A stretch of 5,252 nucleotides of DNA, from contig JAFLEG010000380.1 in the NCBI GenBank assembly GCA_017302195.1, positions 1 to 5,252 on the forward strand, written 5' to 3'. The notes beneath the pieces were generated by a model. That model did no database searches and was not told the DNA's origin. It worked only from the letters and a program-made list of their open reading frames with translations. Origin of the DNA: Verrucomicrobiota bacterium (GTDB lineage: Bacteria; Verrucomicrobiota; Verrucomicrobiia; Limisphaerales; UBA9464). The position numbers and the translations under genes are program-made. The stretch's first letter is position 1. Each line of letters begins with the position of its first letter. Shown one piece after another: positions 1-5,252 of the stretch.

Positions 1-28
1 TTCCCAACTTCCGAATCCCGCCAAACAT
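1..28 (-). CDS. Possible start of a partial downstream gene
   Basis: On the minus strand an ATG at 28-26 opens a frame that stays open to the window edge, reading MFGGIRKLG. A GAGGG Shine-Dalgarno-like stretch (plus-strand CCCTC at 33-37) lies 4 bases before it, which is better than any ribosome site seen for hom or thrC. It would begin 67 bases after the thrC stop on the same strand, so it could be the third gene of the operon. Nine residues are too few to name a function. They do not look like the usual beginning of aspartate kinase, and homoserine kinase cannot be tested. A chance ATG is a real alternative. Confidence 0.3.
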
Positions 29-95
29 CACACCCTCAATCTGACGGGGATGCGCACCCTGGGAAAGGCTCCACTGGGTCCAACTTCATTCCGGG

Positions 96-1166
96 CTAGA
101 TGCCGATCACGGCGCGCACCGCCTCGGACGTCGCGGCAGCGACCAGCGGCTCGAACCCGGCCACCTTCAGCGCGGTGTCCGGATCCTTGAGCCCGTGTCC
201 CGTCATGGTGGCGGTGACCAGGGAGCCCTCGGGGATCTCTCCGGCGGCGACGGACTTGATCAATCCGGCCAGGGGGGCCGCGCAGGCGGGCTCCACCATG
301 ATGCCCTCGGTGCGGGCGAGCAGCTTGTAGGCGTGCAGGATCTCCTCGTCGGTCACGCTGCGGATCGAACCGCCGGAGTCCCGGGCGGCGGCCATGGCGC
401 CGTCCCAACTGGCCGGATTCCCGATGCGGATCGCCGTGGCCACCGTCTCGGGATTGGGCACCGGATGTCCCAGCACCAGCGGCGCCGCACCGGCTGCCTG
501 CCAGCCCATCATCTTCGGCAAGGTGTCCGAAAGTCCGGCGTCTGCGTATTCGCGGAATCCCTTCCAGTACGCCGTGATGTTCCCGGCATTGCCCACCGGG
601 AGGAAATGGAAGTCGGGGGCATCCCCCAGCGCGTCGCAGATCTCGAAGGCGGCGGTCTTCTGCCCCTCGATGCGCACCGGATTCACGGAGTTGACGACCT
701 CGACCAGGCCGGTGGCACCCAGTTCGCGCACGATGCGCAGGGCGTCATCGAAATTGCCCTCGATGCTCACCGTCATCGCGCCGTACAGCAGCGCCTGGGA
801 GAGCTTGCCCATGGCGATCTTGCCCTTGGGCAGGAGCACCACGCACTTCAGTCCGGCCCGCGCGGCATAGGCGGCGGCGCTGGCGCTGGTGTTTCCGGTG
901 CTGGCGCACACCACCACCTGGGCGCCGCGTTCCCGCGCCTTGGAGATCGCCAGGGTCATCCCGCGGTCCTTGAATGAGCAGGTGGGGTTCATGGCCTCGT
1001 ATTTCAGCCGGAGATCGAAGCGGCCGCCGATGGCCGCCACCAGGGCGGGCGCGGGAATGAGGGGGGTGTTGCCCTCAAGCAGGGTCACCACTGGGGTATC
1101 CGCGGTGACCGGAAGGAAGGAGGCGTAGCGTCGGATGACACCGGGCCAGGGCTGGGGGGAGTTCAT
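96..1166 (-). CDS. thrC: Threonine synthase (PLP-dependent)
   Basis: This 356-residue cytoplasmic enzyme converts O-phosphohomoserine to threonine and phosphate, the last step of threonine synthesis. The length and the near-continuous motif pattern match the short Bacillus-type threonine synthases of about 350 residues. An N-terminal LLEGNTPLI motif (29-37) is followed by the PLP-lysine motif NPTCSFKDRGM (60-70) with Lys66 as the Schiff-base lysine. Next come STGNTSAS (89-96), the VNSVNPVRIEGQKT region (158-171), the glycine-rich phosphate loop GNAGNITAYWKGF (192-204) and TGHGLKDP (322-329). Position 63 is Cys where the family normally has Gly. The ATG at 1166 is chosen because the family's N-terminal helix begins just after it. 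It lies 9 bases after the hom stop, so co-transcription and perhaps translational coupling are likely. The only GGAGG nearby (plus-strand CCTCC at 1187-1191) is 20 bases away, too far for a normal ribosome site. Confidence 0.97.
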   Translation of the reverse strand: MNSPQPWPGVIRRYASFLPVTADTPVVTLLEGNTPLIPAPALVAAIGGRFDLRLKYEAMNPTCSFKDRGMTLAISKARERGAQVVVCASTGNTSASAAAYAARAGLKCVVLLPKGKIAMGKLSQALLYGAMTVSIEGNFDDALRIVRELGATGLVEVVNSVNPVRIEGQKTAAFEICDALGDAPDFHFLPVGNAGNITAYWKGFREYADAGLSDTLPKMMGWQAAGAAPLVLGHPVPNPETVATAIRIGNPASWDGAMAAARDSGGSIRSVTDEEILHAYKLLARTEGIMVEPACAAPLAGLIKSVAAGEIPEGSLVTATMTGHGLKDPDTALKVAGFEPLVAAATSEAVRAVIGI

Positions 1167-1175
1167 TGGGGAGCG

Positions 1176-2531
1176 TTAATCGAGGTCCTCCACGCGGATC
1201 ATCATCGGCTCGGCCCGGACCACCGGCAGTGCGGCAATCTGGCGCAGCACGCGGCGCATGGCGGCGTTGGGGGCGTCGTGGATCATCAGGATCACCGGCA
1301 CGGTGTCCCCGGCGTGGCCCTCGGGCTGGATGATCGAGGAGATGCCGATGCCGGCGCGGGCCAGGAGCGTGGCAATGCGGGCGAAGACACCCGGACGGTC
1401 GAGCACCGCCAGTCGCACGTAGTAGCGGGAGATCACCTCGTCCATCGGGACCACGCGTCCGTTCACCTCGTGGGCCACGAACGGAGGCACCCGCCGGTGG
1501 GATCCGTGCCTGAGGTCCAGCACCGCGTCCGCCAGATCACTCAACACCGCGCTGGCCGTAGCTTCGGCGCCGGCACCGCGTCCGTAGAAGAGGGTGTCGC
1601 CGACCACATCCCCCCGGACCGCCACCGCATTGTAGGCATGATTGACGGAGGCCAGCACATGGGTCCGGGGCACCAGCGCCGGGTACACCGACGCCTGGAT
1701 GGCGCAGGCCGGTGCGGTGTCACGGACGCGCCGGGACGCCTTGCGGACGGTGGTGTCGGCGGGCCCCAGGCATTTCACGATGCCCAGCAGCTTGATGGTG
1801 TAACCCAGGCGGGCGGCGGACTGGATGTCGAGCGGGGAGAGATTCCGGATGCCCTCGGTGTGCACCTGGGCGGGGGTGACCCAGAAGCCGTGCGCGAGGG
1901 AGGCCAGGATGCCGGTCTTGTGCGCCGCGTCGTGGCCGTCCACATCCAGCGACGGTTCGGCCTCGGCATACCCAAGCCGCTGGGCGTCGGCGAGCACGTC
2001 GCCGAAGGCCGCGCCCTCCTGCTGCATGCGGGTGAGGATGTAATTGCAGGTCCCGTTGACGATGCCCGCGATGCGGGTGACGCGGTTCCCGACCAGGGAC
2101 TCGCGCAGCACCTTGATGATGGGGATGCCGCCGGCGACCGAGGCCTCGTAGTACAGGTTGGTCCCGTGCGCCGCGGCCTCGGCAAACAATTCATCGCCAT
2201 GTGCCGACACCAGCGCCTTGTTCGCGGTGACCACCGGCTTGCCGAGGCGCAACGCGGCGATCACGGCCTCGCGGGCGGTGGTGGTGCCACCCATGAGTTC
2301 GACCACCACCTGGACCCGGGGATCGGCCACCACCGACTTCCAGTCCGTGGTGATCCGGCGCGCGGGGATCCGGGCCGCGCGGGCGCGATCCGGGTGGCGG
2401 ACGGCCACCGCGGCGACCTCCAGTTGGATGCCCAGCCGCGACGCCATCAGGGCACCGTTGCGCTGAAGCGCATTCCAGACGCCCCCGCCCACGGTTCCGG
2501 CACCGATCAGTCCCATGTGGACCTGCTGCAT
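1176..2531 (-). CDS. hom: Homoserine dehydrogenase with C-terminal ACT domain
   Basis: This 451-residue cytoplasmic enzyme reduces aspartate 4-semialdehyde to homoserine with NAD(P)H. The nucleotide-binding motif GLIGAGTVGGG is at 7-17. TANKALVS (102-109) holds the catalytic Lys105, and ASVAGGIPII (130-139) and GIVNGTCNYILT (156-167) follow. The substrate-site stretch GYAEAEPSLDVDGHDAAHK (187-205) has Glu190, Asp201 and Lys205 in the spacing of the yeast enzyme's catalytic residues. GRGAGAEATASAV (317-329) follows, then an ACT domain from about 370 (YYVRLAVLDRPGVFARIATLL), which in this family usually mediates threonine feedback. About 17 residues near 257-276 appear extra compared with typical family members. 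The open frame continues far upstream, but the Rossmann motif fixes the start at ATG 2531. A second ATG at 2516 (MGLIGAG) is possible. No Shine-Dalgarno sequence is visible before either. It is the first gene of a hom-thrC operon. Confidence 0.96.
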   Translation of the reverse strand: MQQVHMGLIGAGTVGGGVWNALQRNGALMASRLGIQLEVAAVAVRHPDRARAARIPARRITTDWKSVVADPRVQVVVELMGGTTTAREAVIAALRLGKPVVTANKALVSAHGDELFAEAAAHGTNLYYEASVAGGIPIIKVLRESLVGNRVTRIAGIVNGTCNYILTRMQQEGAAFGDVLADAQRLGYAEAEPSLDVDGHDAAHKTGILASLAHGFWVTPAQVHTEGIRNLSPLDIQSAARLGYTIKLLGIVKCLGPADTTVRKASRRVRDTAPACAIQASVYPALVPRTHVLASVNHAYNAVAVRGDVVGDTLFYGRGAGAEATASAVLSDLADAVLDLRHGSHRRVPPFVAHEVNGRVVPMDEVISRYYVRLAVLDRPGVFARIATLLARAGIGISSIIQPEGHAGDTVPVILMIHDAPNAAMRRVLRQIAALPVVRAEPMMIRVEDLD

Positions 2532-2662
2532 ACGAAGTCGGAAACGCTGCCTTGGCCCCGGATTTGGGACAATGCTTTTCCCGATTCCAGCGCGGACCCG
2601 GGGGATCCGGTAACTCCAGCGGTGGTCGGCGGCATGGGAAAATCTCTGTTCGGAGAGGCCGC

Positions 2663-2689
2663 ACACCAAGGACACGAAGGACGCAAAGG
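2663..2689. repeat. Three imperfect tandem 9-bp repeats
   Basis: Three adjacent nonamers read ACACCAAGG (2663-2671), ACACGAAGG (2672-2680) and ACGCAAAGG (2681-2689). Neighbouring copies differ by one to three bases. This A-rich, C-initiated 9-bp periodicity stands out from the GC-rich surroundings. From memory, CACGAAGGA-type tandem stretches occur scattered in intergenic DNA of Verrucomicrobiota, Planctomycetota and some other bacteria, where they create spurious ORFs. I cannot confirm membership in such a family without the genome. The function is unknown. Confidence 0.6.
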
Positions 2690-2897
2690 AATCCAAGCCC
2701 GGGTCCGCAGGCGGCGACTCCGCGGTCGAGCGGTGGCCATCTCGAGATTTGTACGGGTTGCCCTGCCAGAAAGGCACCCTCTGTGCCCCGCGTGTGAGAC
2801 CCTCCCAGCTCGGAAGCCCCGCGCCTGCACGGCAACCGACAACTTTGCGGTGGGTAGCCAGGATTCGTTCCGGGATCGCTTTCGGCTGTTCCCCGCC

Positions 2898-2903
2898 TAC
2901 GCT
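2898..2903 (+). promoter_or_regulatory. Possible -10 hexamer for the hypothetical gene (leaderless arrangement)
   Basis: TACGCT fits the TANNNT pattern of a sigma-70 -10 element and lies exactly 6 bases before the GTG at 2910. That would place the transcription start at or next to the start codon, as in leaderless messages. No Shine-Dalgarno sequence precedes the GTG, which agrees with this. No -35 element is visible 16-18 bases upstream, and such hexamers are common by chance, so this is weak. Confidence 0.2.
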
Positions 2904-2909
2904 GCGCGC

Positions 2910-3731
2910 GTGCAGGTTGTCTGGGATCGTCTGGTGCAGGAGTTGGAGAAGCCGCGTCCGATCACGCCGCAGGTGCTGCGGCATCTGGCGTCGGCCTTTG
3001 GCGTGGAACGGACTGAAGTCGGGCCCTTCCTGGATCAGCGGCTCGGCACGCTGGAGGAGGTCGAGCTGGACCTGCTGCTGTCCCCGCTGTTCACGCCCAA
3101 GCTGGCAGACCAGGCCGTCTTCGCCGCCCTGCTCGCCGGGAACTCCGTGCCGGCGACCCAGGTCTCCGAATGGGTGTCCCGACTGGAGGCACGTCCTGTG
3201 GTGGCCCAGTTGGTCACCCCGGAGGGTACCGTCCACCCCGCGCCCCTGAAACGTGTCACCCTGGAGCGGTACGTGCTGCGTCTCCGCCTGGAAGGCGCCG
3301 TGCCCGCGCCTCTGGAACGTTTGATCGCCACCCTGCCGCCGGCATCGGAGCGTCCGCTCCTGCTGGCCATCGCGCGCCGGGCCATCTGGAACACTCCGGA
3401 ACGCGTTGCCGTGCTGGAGCGCTTCCTGGCGCGTGCGTACGCCGGGGATGAACCGGCCCCGGCGCCCCGGGATGCGGATTCGCTGCTCGCCCTGATGGAA
3501 GGGGCGGAGCCGGCAGATATGGCCGACCTCCAGCGCCGCCTCCCGGCTTGGGAACAGGTGGTCCGGACCCAGATCGCCTCTGCTGCGCAGCCGTCCCCGT
3601 TTTTCAACGAGCGGGTGCAGGACCTTCACGGCGGCGGCCGGGATCAGCGCTCGGGAAGCGAGCCGCTACGCGTCCAGAAGCAGGCGGAACTGGAGTTCCT
3701 CGGGCGACTGGCGCGCTGGATGAGTCCGTGA
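2910..3731 (+). CDS. Hypothetical cysteine-free helical protein
   Basis: I do not recognise this 273-residue product. It has no signal peptide or membrane segment and contains no cysteine. Its composition (Leu, Ala, Arg, Glu, with Pro breaks) suggests a mostly alpha-helical soluble cytoplasmic protein. Stretches that look constrained are LLLSPLFTPKLADQAVFAALL (55-75), RVTLERYVLRLRL (115-127), ERPLLLAIARRAIW (147-160) and the C-terminal FFNERVQDLHGGGRDQR (231-247). The last is followed by a charged helix, residues 254-271. The frame is open far upstream without a plausible protein. GTG 2910 is preferred because protein-like sequence (VWDRLVQELEKP) begins there. A GTG at 2850 (293 residues) or an ATG at 2634 (366 residues) are alternatives, the latter running through the 9-mer repeat. 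The gene is divergent from hom and ends 16 bases from the convergent surface-protein gene, so context gives no function. Confidence 0.75.
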   Translation: MQVVWDRLVQELEKPRPITPQVLRHLASAFGVERTEVGPFLDQRLGTLEEVELDLLLSPLFTPKLADQAVFAALLAGNSVPATQVSEWVSRLEARPVVAQLVTPEGTVHPAPLKRVTLERYVLRLRLEGAVPAPLERLIATLPPASERPLLLAIARRAIWNTPERVAVLERFLARAYAGDEPAPAPRDADSLLALMEGAEPADMADLQRRLPAWEQVVRTQIASAAQPSPFFNERVQDLHGGGRDQRSGSEPLRVQKQAELEFLGRLARWMSP

Positions 3732-3747
3732 AAGTCCGCTTCAGCGC

Positions 3748-5252
3748 CTATTCCGCGCCCACCCGGAACCAGAGTTCCCGGGCCGGGTCCAGCGGGACGA
3801 GGAAGGAGGCCGGGGCGCCGTCGCCGACACGCAGTTCGGGGAAGAACTCCCAGGCGCCGGCGGACAGGTTGGTCCGGATCTGAAGCGTGTACCGGACACC
3901 GGGAAGGGTGTCGAATCGGAGGTGGCCTACCGCGGGGCCATCCAATTCGAGCCGGGCTTCGGGAGCCGGCGGCGGGTCGTCGTTGGGAATGCCAATCGGG
4001 ACCGATGCGACCTCGTAGAATCCCGCCGACAGGTCTTCGAACTCCACTGTGAGGTCTTCACGCGCCTCAAACAGGCGGTCGCCGACGATGGGCACGGTGA
4101 CGAACTGGGTGAGGGATCCGGCGGGGAACAGCAGGCGTCCTGAACGCGGCAGGTAGTCGGCCACGGCGGATGCGGTGCCTGCTGCCAGGCGGTAACTGAC
4201 CTCGACCGGGAAGGGGCAGGCCGCGGACAAACTGACCGGCACCTGGAACTCGCTGCGGCCGGCGTTGCCTTCCACCGCATCGCCGCCGCGGGCCCGGAGA
4301 CGGGGCAGATCGTCATTCACGATGGTGATAAGAGCCGAGGACCGGACCGGTTCCACGGGTCCGGAAACAAAGGTGACCCGGAACGTCTCATCCGGCTCCA
4401 CAGTGGCGTCCTCGCGGATGGGATTGAACCACACGTGAGACTCCCCCGGCTTGAGTTGGACTCCCACGAGATCTCGAACGAGATCCGATGACTGGGCGCT
4501 CACCGGCTCCACTGCCAGTTGGATCTCCATTTCCGAAGGGGCCGGTGACGTGAGGGAGACCCGCACCCCCTGACGGTAGTACATGGCGTCATTTTCCACG
4601 ATGCGGTGGTCCGAAAGGAGCAGTTGCGGAGGCTCCGGCACTCGGATGGGAATCTCGGCGGAGTTGTTGACCGGGTTGGGGTCCTCCGTGGCGGAGACCA
4701 CAGAAATCCGGATGGGTTGCAGTCCGGAGGCGACGACGCGTACGCGCGCCGACGCACGGGTATCCTTGACCACGGAGCCCAGCGGAATGCGCAGTCGGGA
4801 GCCGCCCGGTTTTTCGGAGCTGATTCCCGGCGGCAATGCGATGTCCAAGGCCGCCATGGCCGCTGCCCAATCTCCCCGATGCGTGATCTGGAACTCCAGG
4901 GTCAGCCACTGGTTGGTTCCCCAGATGGGTTCGCGGACTTCGGCGGCAACTCCCAGATCCACGCTGGGGATGCTGTCGGGCGGCGCCGGGAGGATCGTGG
5001 GAGGGTCGCTGGTGAAGAGGACGCCGATCCTGCCCATGGGGACCAGATTGAAGACCGGACCCGGGCGACGCGTGATGCGCTGCGTCCACCGGATGCCGCC
5101 CGACGGAAGATCCCAGGCCTGGAGCAGCGTTTCCCCGGGGGACTGGAGATCGGTCTCGATCCGGTATCCAAGGCCGGTCACAGGATCCGCCCAGGGGATC
5201 CCATTGACCCCCGGATCGCCGGTGGCCAGGTCGGTATAGCTCCCGTCTCCGT
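3748..5252 (-). CDS. Calx-beta domain surface or secreted protein, 3' part
   Basis: The frame is open at the right edge, so the N-terminus and any signal peptide are missing. The window shows 500 residues, numbered here from the edge. Residues 1-85 include AWDLPSGGIRWTQRI (45-59), reminiscent of a PQQ-type beta-propeller blade, though weakly. About 97-205 resembles the CARDB/DUF11 fold: VDLGVAAEV, then LPPGI, then DPNPVNNSAEIPI. Two Calx-beta domains follow. The first (about 211-314) has EPDETFRVTF and ends IVNDD. The second (about 315-425) has AVEGNAGRSEF, ADYLPRSGRLLFPAG, the acidic REDLTVEFED and ends IPNDD. Conserved acidic residues suggest calcium binding. The C-terminal 67 residues (GVRYTLQIRTNLSAGAWEFF ... 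LWFRVGAE) match the tail style of large Verrucomicrobiota secreted proteins. The role is probably extracellular, structural or adhesive. No enzyme active site is visible. Confidence 0.88.
   Translation of the reverse strand, partial: GDGSYTDLATGDPGVNGIPWADPVTGLGYRIETDLQSPGETLLQAWDLPSGGIRWTQRITRRPGPVFNLVPMGRIGVLFTSDPPTILPAPPDSIPSVDLGVAAEVREPIWGTNQWLTLEFQITHRGDWAAAMAALDIALPPGISSEKPGGSRLRIPLGSVVKDTRASARVRVVASGLQPIRISVVSATEDPNPVNNSAEIPIRVPEPPQLLLSDHRIVENDAMYYRQGVRVSLTSPAPSEMEIQLAVEPVSAQSSDLVRDLVGVQLKPGESHVWFNPIREDATVEPDETFRVTFVSGPVEPVRSSALITIVNDDLPRLRARGGDAVEGNAGRSEFQVPVSLSAACPFPVEVSYRLAAGTASAVADYLPRSGRLLFPAGSLTQFVTVPIVGDRLFEAREDLTVEFEDLSAGFYEVASVPIGIPNDDPPPAPEARLELDGPAVGHLRFDTLPGVRYTLQIRTNLSAGAWEFFPELRVGDGAPASFLVPLDPARELWFRVGAE

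Larger units (their letters stand above)
2532..2909. other. Divergent intergenic region between hom and the hypothetical gene
   Basis: This 378-base region separates the start of hom (minus) from the probable start of the hypothetical gene (plus), so it should carry both promoters. I see no convincing -35/-10 pair on the hom side, no recognisable riboswitch or T-box, and no Thr/Ile-codon-rich leader peptide. It does hold a three-copy 9-mer tandem repeat (2663-2689) and a weak -10-like hexamer close to the plus-strand start (2898-2903). Frames stay open through it on both strands, but the conceptual proteins are rich in Arg, Pro and Gly and show no domain, so I treat it as non-coding. Confidence 0.65.

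Noticed and set aside
48..84. Possible terminator hairpin after thrC
   Set aside because: Only about 4 paired bases (ACCC/GGGT) around a long loop and no T-tract; not supportable.
195..977. A 260-residue plus-strand frame inside thrC
   Set aside because: It is antisense to a well-supported thrC, rich in His, Gly and Arg, with no recognisable domain.
2585..2630. TTACCG (minus strand) with an 18-base spacer to TGGAAT as a hom promoter
   Set aside because: Only about half of the consensus bases match in each hexamer; no better than chance.
2644..2657. Small inverted repeat CTCT/AGAG next to the tandem 9-mers
   Set aside because: Four-base stem with a six-base loop; expected by chance and not linked to any known site.
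2634..2909. ATG 2634 as the start of the hypothetical gene
   Set aside because: The added N-terminus runs through the 9-mer repeat and is low-complexity and basic. Protein-like sequence begins near 2910. Kept only as an alternative.
1176..3629. An 817-residue minus-strand frame joining hom to a long N-terminal extension
   Set aside because: The extension is antisense to the hypothetical gene plus intergenic DNA, and is Arg/Gly/Gln-rich without domains. Hom homologues start at the Rossmann motif, so the start is at 2531.
1278..3731. An 817-residue plus-strand frame reading through antisense hom into the hypothetical gene
   Set aside because: It is codon-for-codon antisense to hom. In GC-rich DNA, lack of TTA, CTA and TCA codons keeps the antisense frame open. 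The equal length to the opposite frame is coincidence.
3708..3750. GGCGCGCT ... AGCGCC hairpin across the convergent stops
   Set aside because: Needs a bulge and a loop of about 24 bases and lacks a T-tract, so it is not a credible terminator.

Overview
The window is GC-rich (roughly two thirds G+C by eye) bacterial chromosomal DNA. No plasmid, phage, IS, CRISPR, tRNA or rRNA signal is visible. The best guess for the source is a Verrucomicrobiota-like bacterium. The grounds are the C-terminal tail of the large surface-type protein at the right end, the short tandem 9-mer of the CACGAAGG type in the intergenic region, and weak or absent Shine-Dalgarno sequences. This is inference from style, not a sequence match.

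Layout, left to right. Bases 1-95 hold the 3' flank of thrC and possibly the first codons of another minus-strand gene (start at 28). Bases 96-1166 (minus) are thrC, threonine synthase. Bases 1176-2531 (minus) are hom, homoserine dehydrogenase with a C-terminal ACT domain. hom lies just upstream of thrC with only 9 bases between stop and start, so the two form a hom-thrC operon for threonine synthesis from aspartate semialdehyde. The intermediate step, homoserine kinase (thrB), is not in the window. Bases 2532-2909 are a divergent intergenic region with a three-copy 9-bp tandem repeat. Bases 2910-3731 (plus) encode an unrecognised, cysteine-free, mostly helical 273-residue protein that probably starts at GTG. 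Bases 3748-5252 (minus) are the 3' part of a large secreted or surface-type protein: a CARDB/DUF11-like beta domain, two Calx-beta domains and a C-terminal beta module. It runs off the right edge.

hom and thrC work together: homoserine dehydrogenase makes homoserine, an off-window kinase phosphorylates it, and threonine synthase makes threonine. The ACT domain suggests end-product feedback. The plus-strand hypothetical gene is divergent from hom and convergent with the surface-protein gene (16 bases between stops), so neither neighbour shares its transcript or says what it does.

I found no convincing new multi-gene system. The least explained items are the hypothetical protein, the 9-mer repeat, and two family-atypical details in the threonine enzymes: a Cys in the PLP-lysine motif of ThrC and an apparent insertion in Hom.
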